Shown here in pieces: positions 50,115 to 59,112 of a DNA stretch of 64,000 bases. The DNA comes from an uncultured Alphaproteobacteria bacterium (GTDB taxonomy: Bacteria; Pseudomonadota; Alphaproteobacteria; Rs-D84): contig CALXWY010000003.1 in NCBI GenBank assembly GCA_944392535.1, positions 62,001 to 126,000 on the forward strand. Reading direction: 5' to 3'. A program made the translations under genes and the position numbers. The notes under the pieces were generated by a model. That model worked only from the letters and a program-made list of their open reading frames with translations, was not told the DNA's origin and did not search any database. How positions within the stretch are numbered: position 1 is the stretch's first letter; the number at the start of each line of letters is the position of its first letter.

Positions 50115-51803
50115 TTATTTTTTGCTGTTTTCAATGGCCGCGCCCAGAATATCGCCCAACACAGAACCACTGTCGGCCTGGTTTGCATATTCTTTGACAG
50201 CCTGTTTTTCCAGCGTTACTTGTAACGCGCGCACGGACAGTTTTACCACGTTGTTATCAACGGATACAACCGACGCTTCCACAGTGTCGCCCACGTTGTA
50301 TTTGCTGGTATCCTGTTCAGATTTTTCACGTGACAGGTCTGTGCGACGAATAACACCACGAATGTCGTTTGGCAATGCCAAAATCAATTCGTCTGGGGTT
50401 ATTTCGGATACAGTGCCAGATACAACCGCGCCTTTCTTTAACGATGCAGCGTTGCTGTCGGCACCCGCGGTTAATTGTTTAATGCCCAATGTAATGCGTT
50501 CTTTGTCCGGATTGATGTCCAAGATTTTCGCAGTGACTTCTTGGCCACGGACGAATTTTTTCAATTCTTCTTCGTCCAGTTTGTTCCAAGACAAATCGGA
50601 TATATGAACCATGCCGTCCAGTTCTGGCGTTAATGCAATGAACAATCCGAATTCTGTGGTGTTTTTAATTGGGCCGGTTACAACGTCGCCAACATTGTGC
50701 GTTTCGGCAAACTGTTTCCATGGATTTGGTTGCAGTTGCTTGTAACCCAATGAAATACGGCGTTTTTCTTGGTCAATCCCCAACACGACAACGTCAACAT
50801 CTTGGCCAACTTGTAAAACTTTACTTGGGTGGATGTTTTTGTTTGTCCATGACAGTTCAGACATGTGAACCAGTCCTTCTATGTTATTGCCCAAGTCAAT
50901 GAATGCACCGTAATCTGTTAATGAAGATACCTTGCCTGATACTGTGTCACCAACATTGAATGCGCGTGACGCGTTTTCCCATGGGTCTTCTTCCAGTTGT
51001 TTTGCACCCAATGAAATGCGGTGTGATTCTGGATCAAATTGAATCACTTTGACCTTTATCTTTTCACCAACGTGCACCAGTTCGCGTGGATGATTTACAC
51101 GTTTCCATGACAAATCTGTGACGTGCAGCAATCCGTCAATACCGCCCAGGTCAACAAACACACCGTAATCAGTGATGTTTTTAACCGTGCCTTCAATAAC
51201 AGCGCCCAATGAAATGTTTTTCATTGCTTCTTTTTGTGCGGCGGCGATTGAATCAGCCTGGATTGCGCGACGTGATACAATTGCGTTTGTACGTAATGCA
51301 TCCATCTTTAATACGCGGAATTTATCTTTCAATCCAATCAGTGATTTCGCATCGCGCACAGGTTTATGATCAACCTGGGATGATGGCATAAATGCAAATA
51401 CGCCGTTGATGTCAACCGTGTATCCACCACGTACAACGTCAATAATCGTACCTTCGGGGTCAATGCCGGCGGCAACAGTCTTTTCCAGTTCTTTCCATGC
51501 TTTTTCTGCACGAGCCTTGGCATAAGATAATACGGCCGTACCTTCGCGGGATTCATAGCGTTCAACAAAAACGTCAATGATGTCACCAACACTGGGGACG
51601 GATGCGCCAAATTCTTTTAATGGAATGCGCCCTTCGGATTTCAGGCCGACGTCAACAATCGCAAAATCACCACGAATATCTTTGATTGTGCCCTTGGTTG
51701 CGTAACCCTGTAATGTTTCTTGGGTGCCATAGTCGTTGTTAAACATCTGGACAAAATCTTCGCCAGATAATGGATTAAATAAATCTTTGGATAAATCTTT
51801 CAT
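50115..51803 (-). CDS. rpsA: 30S ribosomal protein S1
   Basis: The 562-residue protein carries six S1 RNA-binding domains. Repeated markers include GTIKDIRGDFAIVDVGLKSEG, GTVKNITDYGVFVDLGGIDGLLHVTDLSW, GKVSSLTDYGAFIDLGNNIEGLVHMSEL and TGPIKNTTEFGLFIALTPELDG, plus two more divergent C-terminal copies. S1 recruits and unfolds mRNA on the 30S subunit. Start 51803 is preferred over an in-frame GTG at 51815. The gene has a strong promoter and a leader of about 95 bases that could bind S1 for autoregulation, as in E. coli; that is inference. Confidence 0.97.
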   Translation of the reverse strand: MKDLSKDLFNPLSGEDFVQMFNNDYGTQETLQGYATKGTIKDIRGDFAIVDVGLKSEGRIPLKEFGASVPSVGDIIDVFVERYESREGTAVLSYAKARAEKAWKELEKTVAAGIDPEGTIIDVVRGGYTVDINGVFAFMPSSQVDHKPVRDAKSLIGLKDKFRVLKMDALRTNAIVSRRAIQADSIAAAQKEAMKNISLGAVIEGTVKNITDYGVFVDLGGIDGLLHVTDLSWKRVNHPRELVHVGEKIKVKVIQFDPESHRISLGAKQLEEDPWENASRAFNVGDTVSGKVSSLTDYGAFIDLGNNIEGLVHMSELSWTNKNIHPSKVLQVGQDVDVVVLGIDQEKRRISLGYKQLQPNPWKQFAETHNVGDVVTGPIKNTTEFGLFIALTPELDGMVHISDLSWNKLDEEELKKFVRGQEVTAKILDINPDKERITLGIKQLTAGADSNAASLKKGAVVSGTVSEITPDELILALPNDIRGVIRRTDLSREKSEQDTSKYNVGDTVEASVVSVDNNVVKLSVRALQVTLEKQAVKEYANQADSGSVLGDILGAAIENSKK

Positions 51804-51906
51804 AAAGAAATTCACACAAAGTTTGCCGTCGCGATATATTTATAACTGCGCGAGGACTTGTGGGGTTAATCGGATTCGTCCCGCGCCCACCCGCGAAACT
51901 GTGCCG

Positions 51907-51935
51907 ATTATATACGAAAATTTTTGAAAAAGCAA
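51907..51935 (-). promoter_or_regulatory. Promoter of rpsA
   Basis: Minus strand TTGCTT (51935-51930), 17 bases, TATAAT (51912-51907). Confidence 0.65.
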
Positions 51936-51950
51936 GTATTTATAACAAAC

Positions 51951-51973
51951 AATGGCGCGTCGGCGCCATTATT
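51951..51973 (-). terminator. Terminator of the lipoprotein gene
   Basis: AATGGCGCC / GGCGC(GCC)ATT-type stem three bases after the stop codon, followed by TGTTTGTT on the minus strand. Confidence 0.6.
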
Positions 51974-51975
51974 TG

Positions 51976-52431
51976 TTATTTCGCAATTATACGTGCGCGT
52001 TCGCCATAGTCGGCATCCAGAACATATACAGATTGCCCCACAGAAAATACAGTATCGTCACCCTGGGTTAATGTGACAGATTTGCCAGAATCCAGTTTAA
52101 CAATGTATTCCAGGCCACTTTGCGCGGACAGACCGGCCTGGGCTTTGCCACCCAGGTAACCGCCCAACACCGCGCCACCAACCGCGCCAATTGTCTGGGT
52201 TAACCCGTTGTCGCCCAGCATACTGCCGGCAACACCACCAACAATCCCACCGGCCGTTTGACCGATTTCTGTATCGTCGTCGGCAATGGTCACAGGACGT
52301 GCGCTTATTATCGTGCCACTGGATACCGTGTTTACCGCCCCTGTGCCACTGGTGGCATAGTGATTTATGTCTAAATCGGCCCCGCATGCCGCCAGTCCCA
52401 GTGTTGTTATTAATAATAAAACTTTTTTCAT
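51976..52431 (-). CDS. Glycine-zipper outer-membrane lipoprotein (SlyB-like)
   Basis: The 151-residue protein has a lipoprotein signal with lipobox LAAC (Cys at residue 16), a short linker and a glycine-zipper 2TM segment (TAGGIVGGVAGSMLGDNG, then IGAVGGAVLGGYLGGKA, about 60-98). A C-terminal beta domain (YIVKLDSGKSVTLTQGDD, YVLDADYGERARII) follows. This is the SlyB/Pcp family of outer-membrane lipoproteins that stabilise the envelope. The start has a G-rich site. Confidence 0.9.
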   Translation of the reverse strand: MKKVLLLITTLGLAACGADLDINHYATSGTGAVNTVSSGTIISARPVTIADDDTEIGQTAGGIVGGVAGSMLGDNGLTQTIGAVGGAVLGGYLGGKAQAGLSAQSGLEYIVKLDSGKSVTLTQGDDTVFSVGQSVYVLDADYGERARIIAK

Positions 52432-52460
52432 TGCGCCCCCCCGTGTTAGTTGTGCATTTC

Positions 52461-52931
52461 TTAGCGTGAAAATTGCACGCGTGTGTTGTTGTGCAATACG
52501 TTCTTTAACGCCATTACCGGAATGCCCGACATTGCCGAGTTATGGTAAATACGTAATACCTTGGAATACATCAAGTTATTTGGGTTGATGATATTGCCGC
52601 GCGAATCAATTATATTACGCAATTCGTCTGTTTTCAGGGCCTGGGCCAAATCCATAACCAATCCGGGATTCAGACCAGTTGATTCAAACGGATTTGCGTG
52701 TGTGGCATACGGCAAGTTATATTTTGCGTGTACTTTGGTATATCCCGGCAGATTTTTGAACGACGACCATGACACAGGATTTATTTCATATATATCCCCA
52801 GATAAAACATAATCCTGGGCCGCCAAAGATGTGCGACGAATCAAATCGGCATTGCGCGCATAGTATTGTGGACTTAATGTTTTCAGGCACATCGCGCGCA
52901 GTTCAAATATAGGCATTAATTTTGTTTCCAT
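52461..52931 (-). CDS. Protein of unknown function, 156 residues
   Basis: No family is recognised. It has no signal peptide, and two Cys-poor helical stretches (FELRAMCLKTLSPQYYARNADLI; VMDLAQALKTDELRN). The C-terminus is basic (NTRVQFSR). The start at 52931 is preceded by GGGGGTG about eight bases upstream; a longer reading to 53018 lacks a site. It is flanked by the lipoprotein gene (29-base gap) and an outer-membrane protein gene on the same strand. It is probably cytosolic. Confidence 0.65.
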   Translation of the reverse strand: METKLMPIFELRAMCLKTLSPQYYARNADLIRRTSLAAQDYVLSGDIYEINPVSWSSFKNLPGYTKVHAKYNLPYATHANPFESTGLNPGLVMDLAQALKTDELRNIIDSRGNIINPNNLMYSKVLRIYHNSAMSGIPVMALKNVLHNNTRVQFSR

Positions 52932-53050
52932 GATACAACACCCCCATTGGTCTGTTAATTGCCATGTTGTGTTATAGCACCCATAACGCCATTGGTCAAT
53001 ATTAAAAAACACCCCCAAATTCGGGGGTGTAATTCATGCATAAAAGATAC

Positions 53051-53746
53051 CTAGAATGTATATCTTAACCCCAGGTATACTTGGTGTGAACCATCAACGG
53101 CGATATCCATAGAATGTTCCTTGTTATCAAATGTCGTGTCCAGCATTGGGTCACCAGAATCGGCAAACGGATTTTCAAAATTTATGGTGCCATTGTTTAA
53201 GTATCTGTACCCTAAATCAATCGCAAATGCATCGGTTACATTATATGCGATGCCGGCGCCAACCTGCCACGCCATGCCTGTGCCACCGGTCAGGTCCACA
53301 TCGCCATCGGAAACGTTTGTCCAACCATAACCAATACCGGCGGTTACATATGGTGTGATTGGTGTGCCTGTTTTGATGTCACCAGCCAGGTTGAACAGTG
53401 CGGTATGATTAAATATTTCCAGCGGTTCTGCATCGTCTGTTTGCAAGCCGTTGTATATGTATTCTAATTCCGCGCGGGCATTAAAATAATCGCTGGTAAA
53501 GAATGTTGCACCAACGGCGCCGCCAACCATAAAACCACTTGTTTCCCATTCCAGGTCGTTGCCAAGGAAAGCTTTAAGTTGGTCACCCTTCAGTTCCATA
53601 GATTCCCTTGTGAAAGACTCTACACTCATATTCGTTTGGATGTCGTATCCACCGCGTACCGTAACATATGGATCAAATCCCACTGCGGCGTTTGCAGATG
53701 ACACGGCGAAAACTGCTAATAAAGAGGTTAATAAATATTTTTTCAT
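53051..53746 (-). CDS. Outer-membrane beta-barrel protein
   Basis: The 231-residue protein has a signal peptide (1-20, ending SANAA) and barrel strands (FDPYVTVRGGYDI, FMVGGAVGATFF, FNARAELEYIYNG, ITPYVTAGIGYGWT, MAWQVGAGIAYNV, AIDLGYRYLNNG), ending QVYLGLRYTF with terminal Phe. This is the Opa/OmpA-like 8-strand type, similar in style to the protein at 14674, with YVTAGIGY shared. AAGGAG lies upstream. Confidence 0.88.
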   Translation of the reverse strand: MKKYLLTSLLAVFAVSSANAAVGFDPYVTVRGGYDIQTNMSVESFTRESMELKGDQLKAFLGNDLEWETSGFMVGGAVGATFFTSDYFNARAELEYIYNGLQTDDAEPLEIFNHTALFNLAGDIKTGTPITPYVTAGIGYGWTNVSDGDVDLTGGTGMAWQVGAGIAYNVTDAFAIDLGYRYLNNGTINFENPFADSGDPMLDTTFDNKEHSMDIAVDGSHQVYLGLRYTF

Positions 53747-53825
53747 ATTTTCTCCTTTTTATAAATCGTGCACTGATTTTAACCAGTACGATATTATTAT
53801 GGAGTAAAAATTCCTGGTTGGCAAG

Positions 53826-53847
53826 AAAAAACGCCCATGCGGGCGTT
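53826..53847 (-). terminator. Terminator of thyA
   Basis: AACGCCC - GCAT - GGGCGTT followed by TTTTC on the minus strand, just after the stop codon. Confidence 0.8.
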
Positions 53848-53855
53848 TCCAGAGC

Positions 53856-54809
53856 CTAGCGCGCGACATCGCCGCGTAATTTTTCATGACAGATATAATT
53901 TTTTAACTTAAATCCGCCGTTGGCCGACCAATCCAGCATGCCACGCCAATTATCATCCGGAATTTCAACCGTGGGCAATTTGTATGGCGTGCGCTTTAAC
54001 TGTTCCCGAACCTGGGGGATATGATTGGTATAGATATGTGCGTCGTGCAATTCGCCCTTTAATACGCCGGGTTTCAGATTGGCTTCTTTGGCGTATAACA
54101 GTAACAATAACGCATAACTGGCAATGTTATATGGCACGCCCAAGAACATATCGCATGAACGCTGGGTCCAAATCAATGATACGGTGCCATCCCGTACGAC
54201 CAGTTGGTGCATGACATGACATGGTGGCAATGCCATTTGCGGAATTGCCGCCGGATTCCATGCGCTGACCAATATGCGACGGTCGTTTGGATTGTTTTTT
54301 AATTTGTCTATGGCATTTTTTATCTGGTCAATGCCGGGTTTGCGGTGGTTGTAATTATCGGTTGGATCCTTGGCAATACGGATTTCGTCCCATTTATATT
54401 CACCACCGAAATGACGCCACTGGAACCCATAAATTGGCCCCAGGTCCATTTCTTCGTCCATAATGTCGTTGCGCAGTTTTGTTTGCTGGGCCGGTGTCAG
54501 ATTATAATTGCGTGATACCAGATTGTATTTTTCTTCAACCTTTATCGGATTGGCCCATTCGTCCCAAATGTGACAGTTTCTGTCTTGTAACCACTTTTTA
54601 TCCGTGATGCCACGAATAAAGAATTCTAATTCAGTTGCGATGTTTTTTAATCCCATTTTTTTTGTGGTCATTAATGGAAATCCATCTGCCATATTGTGTT
54701 CAAACACCGCCCCAGATGATAAGCCGATATCAGGAATGCCAGTGCGGTTATGGCGGATGTCTTTGCCATTGGTTAATATGTTGTCCAATATGTCCAAGTA
54801 TGCTTGCAT
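53856..54809 (-). CDS. thyA: Thymidylate synthase
   Basis: The 317-residue enzyme methylates dUMP with methylene-tetrahydrofolate. It shows RTGIPDIGLSSG, MTTKKMGLKNIATELEFFI, LGPIYGFQWRHFGGEY, DRRILVSAWNPAAI, catalytic Cys in LPPCHVMHQ, SCDMFLGVPYNIASYALLL and HDAHIYTNHIPQVREQL. It is about 50 residues longer than E. coli ThyA because of an insertion before the RHFG region, as in the longer bacterial form. An AAGGTG site precedes the ATG. It lies downstream of tig with a 24-base palindrome between. Confidence 0.95.
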   Translation of the reverse strand: MQAYLDILDNILTNGKDIRHNRTGIPDIGLSSGAVFEHNMADGFPLMTTKKMGLKNIATELEFFIRGITDKKWLQDRNCHIWDEWANPIKVEEKYNLVSRNYNLTPAQQTKLRNDIMDEEMDLGPIYGFQWRHFGGEYKWDEIRIAKDPTDNYNHRKPGIDQIKNAIDKLKNNPNDRRILVSAWNPAAIPQMALPPCHVMHQLVVRDGTVSLIWTQRSCDMFLGVPYNIASYALLLLLYAKEANLKPGVLKGELHDAHIYTNHIPQVREQLKRTPYKLPTVEIPDDNWRGMLDWSANGGFKLKNYICHEKLRGDVAR

Positions 54810-54828
54810 ATTAATTCACCTTTTTTAT

Positions 54829-54856
54829 GACACACGCGCCATGTGGCGCGTGTGTC
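54829..54856. repeat. Perfect 13-bp hairpin between tig and thyA
   Basis: GACACACGCGCCA-TG-TGGCGCGTGTGTC has no adjacent T-tract in the direction of transcription. It may be an RNA-processing or stability element, or a terminator in the opposite direction. Confidence 0.5.
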
Positions 54857-54865
54857 AGTTGTTTT

Positions 54866-56176
54866 TTAACGAACGTCAGCCTGTTGGAATAATTCGTTTG
54901 GTTTTACCACTTTTTCCTTGGTCTTGACGTGGGTTAACATTGCATCCAGTGCTTTGCGTTCAAAAATCATGCCGCGCAACATTGCCAATGCGTTTTGATT
55001 TTTGTTGTAAAAATCAAATACTTGTTGCGGGTTTGGATATCTGGATGCTTCGGCCCAGATGGCGTGTTGTAAATCGTCGCGGGTGACTTCTATCTTGTTC
55101 TGGGTTCCCCATTCGGCCAGTATCAGCCCCAGTTTTACGCGGCGTTCTGCGTCGCGACGTTCTTTTTTGTCATCCCATTTGTGGTCGTGACCGCAATCGC
55201 CATCGCAATTTGCATGTTCGCGGTCGTGTTCTTGTTTGGCCATATTTAATTCTTGTTCAACCAAGTTTTCTGGCAAATCCAGTTTTATTTTATCGGCCAA
55301 GATATCCAATAATTCATTGCGCATATCACGTTTAGATGCTTCGTCATATTGTTCGTTCAAAATATTGCGAACATGTTCACGTAACTTTTCCACGGATTCA
55401 TGCCCAACAGATTTGGCCAAATCGTCATTCAGTTCCGGTAATTTGTGTTTGCGAACTTCGTGAATTTTGACCGCAAAACGTGCATCTTTGCCGGCCAGAT
55501 TTTCTGCGTGATAATCAGATGGGAATTTCACGTTTACGTCAAATTCATCGCCAGATTTATGACCAATGATTTGATCTTCAAATCCGGGGATAAATGATCC
55601 AGAACCTAAAACCAAATGGTGTTTTTCAGCGGCCCCGCCGTCAAATGCATTGTCGCCGATAAAGCCCGTAAAATCAATAACAGCCGTATCCCCATTTTGC
55701 GCGGCGTATTCTGGGGCCTGTTTTTCCGCAATGCTGCGTGATTTGCGGATGTTTTCCAATGACTTTTCAACTTCGGATTCGTCCAATTTTGTCGTCTTTT
55801 TCGTAACGGTGAATTTTTCTAAATCAATTGCCGGTAATGTTGGCAAAATGTCAAATTCCAATGAATATTCTGCATCTTGGCCCACCGCCCATTTTGACAG
55901 ATCGGCCTTTGGCGAACCCGCCAGACGAATTTTTTTGTCTGTTATGTATTGATTCAAATCTTGGTTCATTAATTTATCAATTGCTTCGGATAACGCCGAT
56001 GCGTTATATTTCTGGCGCAGAATTGACAATGGTATATGCCCCGGGCGAAATCCCGGCATTTTTGCCTTTTTGCCGTATTCAGTTAAAATTTCGTCCGCCA
56101 TGTTTTGCAGGTCTGCGGCCGGAATGACACCTGTTACAGAATAGTGTAAATCTTTGATTTTTTCTTTTTTGAACAT
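54866..56176 (-). CDS. tig: Trigger factor with metal-binding-like insertion
   Basis: The 436-residue ribosome-associated chaperone and peptidyl-prolyl isomerase has the N-terminal ribosome-binding GFRPGHIPLSIL (GFRxGxxP motif), the PPIase domain (GDTAVIDFTGFIGDNAFDGG, LGSGSFIPGFEDQIIG) and the C-terminal helical arms. Unusually, the C-domain holds a His/Cys/Asp-rich segment of about 20 residues (HDREHANCDGDCGHDHKW, near residue 315). This could bind zinc or another metal. Start 56176 has GGGGAA just upstream; an ATG at 56188 would lie in that site. Confidence 0.95.
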   Translation of the reverse strand: MFKKEKIKDLHYSVTGVIPAADLQNMADEILTEYGKKAKMPGFRPGHIPLSILRQKYNASALSEAIDKLMNQDLNQYITDKKIRLAGSPKADLSKWAVGQDAEYSLEFDILPTLPAIDLEKFTVTKKTTKLDESEVEKSLENIRKSRSIAEKQAPEYAAQNGDTAVIDFTGFIGDNAFDGGAAEKHHLVLGSGSFIPGFEDQIIGHKSGDEFDVNVKFPSDYHAENLAGKDARFAVKIHEVRKHKLPELNDDLAKSVGHESVEKLREHVRNILNEQYDEASKRDMRNELLDILADKIKLDLPENLVEQELNMAKQEHDREHANCDGDCGHDHKWDDKKERRDAERRVKLGLILAEWGTQNKIEVTRDDLQHAIWAEASRYPNPQQVFDFYNKNQNALAMLRGMIFERKALDAMLTHVKTKEKVVKPNELFQQADVR

Positions 56177-56257
56177 TGTTTTCCCCATTAAAATTATGAA
56201 TTGCCGAATGATTATACACAGTTTTTTTATAAACGCAATACACTTTTTTCGTAAAAC

Positions 56258-56286
56258 AAAAAAATCCGCCGGGTGGCGGATTTTTT
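56258..56286. terminator. Terminator of rplM-rpsI
   Basis: AAAAAATCCGCC - GGGT - GGCGGATTTTTT. Confidence 0.85.
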
Positions 56287-56299
56287 GTTCGTAACAAAA

Positions 56300-56791
56300 T
56301 TAACGCTTGCTGAATTGGGTTGAACGACGGGCCTTGTGATGACCAAAATGCTTACGTTCAACAACACGGCTGTCGCGTGTCAAGAATCCGGCCGCTTTTA
56401 ATGTCGCGCGCAGTTCCGGTTCTGCTTTTTCCAGTGCCTTGGAAATACCGTGTTTTACGGCGCCTGCCTGGCCCGACAGACCGCCGCCAGCAACAATTGC
56501 GTGGACATCGTATGCGGTGTCGCGCTTTGTAATTCCAAACGGCTGTGCGATAATCATTTGTAATACCGGGCGACGGAAATATTCTGCCATTGGGATTCCG
56601 TTAACAATAATCTGGCCCTTGCCCGCGATTAAGTACACGCGCGCAACAGAATCTTTACGTTTGCCCGTGGCGTATGTTGCGTTTGACAACTTTACATCAG
56701 CCACCACTTTTTTCGCTGTTGTTTTTACTGGGGCCGCCTTTTTTGTTGTTTTTGCTGCTGGTTTCTTTGCAGTCTTTTTAGTTTCTGTCAT
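56300..56791 (-). CDS. rpsI: 30S ribosomal protein S9
   Basis: The 163-residue protein has the S9 core from about residue 35 ([57 protein letters not shown]) and the basic C-terminal tail QFSKR that contacts P-site tRNA. A Lys/Ala/Thr-rich extension of about 35 residues is added at the N-terminus. The start codon overlaps the rplM stop by one base (TAATG). Confidence 0.97.
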   Translation of the reverse strand: MTETKKTAKKPAAKTTKKAAPVKTTAKKVVADVKLSNATYATGKRKDSVARVYLIAGKGQIIVNGIPMAEYFRRPVLQMIIAQPFGITKRDTAYDVHAIVAGGGLSGQAGAVKHGISKALEKAEPELRATLKAAGFLTRDSRVVERKHFGHHKARRSTQFSKR

Positions 56792-57264
56792 TATTCGCCC
56801 CTTTTGTTTTTACGGTTCAGTCCCGCGAAATCAATAACAATTGGATTTTGTGCGGCATGTTTGTGTTCTGGACCCGCATATACGTGCAGTTTGGTCAAAC
56901 GTTTGTTCGCCAATGCAACCGCCGTGCGGCGTCCCATCATACGCTTTACCGCGTTGTACACCAGTTTTTCTGGTTTTTCACTGCGCATCTGGCCCAGGGT
57001 GCGTTCCTTGGTGCTGCCGGTCCACAGAGAATGCCAAAAGAATTTGGTTTTGTCCGCCTTTTTCCCAGACAGTGCAACCTTGTCCGCATTGATGATAATA
57101 ACATGGTCGCCGCAATCCATGTTCGGTGTCCATGTCGGCTTGTTCTTGCCGCGCAGAATGTTTGCGGTATATGCCGCCAAACGCCCCAGCGTGCAATCGG
57201 TGGCGTCAATCAGATACCATTTGGCATCTAATTCGCACTTTTTTAACGATTTTGTCGCTGTCAT
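56791..57264 (-). CDS. rplM: 50S ribosomal protein L13
   Basis: The 157-residue protein has [50 protein letters not shown] core blocks, and [13 protein letters not shown] and [14 protein letters not shown]. It is the first gene of the rplM-rpsI pair and is preceded by its own promoter, in which a strong hairpin overlaps the -10 box. Confidence 0.97.
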   Translation of the reverse strand: MTATKSLKKCELDAKWYLIDATDCTLGRLAAYTANILRGKNKPTWTPNMDCGDHVIIINADKVALSGKKADKTKFFWHSLWTGSTKERTLGQMRSEKPEKLVYNAVKRMMGRRTAVALANKRLTKLHVYAGPEHKHAAQNPIVIDFAGLNRKNKRGE

Positions 57265-57290
57265 AGTTTTTTACCTTTTTATTAAATTTT

Positions 57291-57327
57291 GCGGGGCTAT
57301 TATGCCCCAGCCCCGCAGAAAAGTCAA
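57291..57327 (-). promoter_or_regulatory. rplM-rpsI promoter overlapped by a GC-rich palindrome
   Basis: Minus strand TTGACT (57327-57322), 17 bases, CATAAT (57304-57299). GCGGGGCT (57291-57298) and AGCCCCGC (57309-57316) form an 8-bp inverted repeat around the -10 box. It may be an operator, or the argS terminator stem without a T-tract. Confidence 0.55.
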
Positions 57328-57375
57328 GAAAAATCATTATGGTATTATTATACCGCACTATTATGTCGGCGAAAA

Positions 57376-59091
57376 TCACATTTCGTCTGGGATTTTTAAT
57401 CCCATTAAATCAATTGTGGCGGCCAATGTGTCGCGCGCAATACGGGCGATTTGCAAACGGTGGGTACGTGTGGCGTCATCAACGTCATCGCGCAAAATTG
57501 GGCAATTGTGATAAAATGTGTTGACTGATTGACATAAATCATATGCGTAATTTGCGACTAGATCTGTTGCACGATTGTCAAATGCGCTTTGTACAGTGCG
57601 TTCAAAATCCAATGTTGCAACCAGCAGATTGCGTTCTTCATCGGTTAAATTTTCAGACCGAAATTCCGTGTTTGTGGTGTCCCCTGCCCGTTTTAATATG
57701 CTGTTCAGGCGAACGGCAGTGTATAAAATGTACGGACCGGTGCGACCTTCAAAACTGGTGACAGAATCTGGGTCAAATATATAGTCAGAACGTAAATCAT
57801 GCATCAAATCGTTAAACTTTAATGCCGCCAGTGCAATTGCATCAATTGTTTCAACGGGTAAATCTTTGCCTGAATCCGCAACGCGTTTCTGGACGGCAGT
57901 ATTTATCATTTCAATTATATCGTTTAATCCAGCGGCGTTTCCGTCACGTGTCTTGAATGGACGGCCATCAGGGCCGTTTATTGTGCCGTATCCGATGTGT
58001 TCCATGTTTTCTGGGGGAAACAACCCGGTTAATTCAGCCACACGGAATAATTGTTCAAAATGCAGTTTTTGGCGAATATCGGTCAGGTATATAATTTTAT
58101 CTGGATTGTCGGTAATTTTACGATAATACAGTGCCATTATGTCGGTTGCGTCATATGGCACCGCACCACGCGAATTATAAAACATAACCGGTGGCATCGG
58201 TGCGGTGTCGGTATCTTTTTTTACAACAATAACCTGGGCGCCATCACTTTCAACCAATAAATTTTTTTCGCGCAATAATTTTTCAACTGGTTCAATATAC
58301 TTTGCCGCGTTACGTTCGCCCAAATTGCGGTCAAATGGCATGATATTTAACCGTTCCACGGTTTTCATCATTGATTCCATAGATACAGGCAAAAATACGT
58401 TATACAGTGCGTTATATCCCGGGTGTCCACGCTGTAATTCCGCGGTGATTATGCGCGCATCATCCATGAATTGTTCATCTGATTTTGCCAATGCCGCGGC
58501 GGCGGGATAATATGTATCTAATTCGTCGGCCGACATTGCATATTTGCTGTAATCAGCATCAGGATTAAAATCGGGTTGAAAAAATGGCCAATCTGGATGA
58601 TTCCGCTTTATCCATGCGATAACCAGCCCCATGGAACGCCCCCAGTCCCCCATGTGATTGTATGATATTGTTTTGTGGCCGATATATTTCGCAATGCGGT
58701 TTAATGTATCGCCAACAATTGACGTACGCAGATGGCCAATGTGTAAAGATTTTGCCACATTATATGAACCATAGTCCATGTCTATTACCAGCGGGGAATC
58801 TGTTTTGATATTGTGCGGTTCGTTGGCACTGTGACAGATAAAATCGTCCCGTAATTTTATGTTGATAAATCCAGGCCCAGCAACCGATACATCAGAAATA
58901 AAATCCAGTTCGCGTAATTTTGGTAATATCTCTTCGGCCAATGCGCGTGGGTTTTTGCCCACAGATTTTGCCATTACCATGGCGGCATTTGTTGAAAAGT
59001 CGCCATGTTCACGATTACGTGGAACTTCCAAATTTGCCGAAAAACCCAATTTATCGTTTATTGATTCAGAAACGTATTTATATAAATTCAT
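57376..59091 (-). CDS. argS: Arginyl-tRNA synthetase
   Basis: The 571-residue class Ia enzyme has an N-terminal additional domain with NREHGDFSTNAAMVMAK. The HIGH motif is NVAKSLHIGHLRTSIVGDTL (about residue 125). NHMGDWGRSMG and the KMSK-equivalent region (FKTRDGNAAGLNDI) follow. The anticodon-binding C-domain ends with the canonical hydrophobic LMGLKIPDEM. ArgRS commonly lacks a strict KMSKS, as here. It lies upstream of rplM on the same strand. Confidence 0.97.
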   Translation of the reverse strand: MNLYKYVSESINDKLGFSANLEVPRNREHGDFSTNAAMVMAKSVGKNPRALAEEILPKLRELDFISDVSVAGPGFINIKLRDDFICHSANEPHNIKTDSPLVIDMDYGSYNVAKSLHIGHLRTSIVGDTLNRIAKYIGHKTISYNHMGDWGRSMGLVIAWIKRNHPDWPFFQPDFNPDADYSKYAMSADELDTYYPAAAALAKSDEQFMDDARIITAELQRGHPGYNALYNVFLPVSMESMMKTVERLNIMPFDRNLGERNAAKYIEPVEKLLREKNLLVESDGAQVIVVKKDTDTAPMPPVMFYNSRGAVPYDATDIMALYYRKITDNPDKIIYLTDIRQKLHFEQLFRVAELTGLFPPENMEHIGYGTINGPDGRPFKTRDGNAAGLNDIIEMINTAVQKRVADSGKDLPVETIDAIALAALKFNDLMHDLRSDYIFDPDSVTSFEGRTGPYILYTAVRLNSILKRAGDTTNTEFRSENLTDEERNLLVATLDFERTVQSAFDNRATDLVANYAYDLCQSVNTFYHNCPILRDDVDDATRTHRLQIARIARDTLAATIDLMGLKIPDEM

Positions 59092-59112
59092 TTTTGTGTC
59101 CGTAATTGATTG

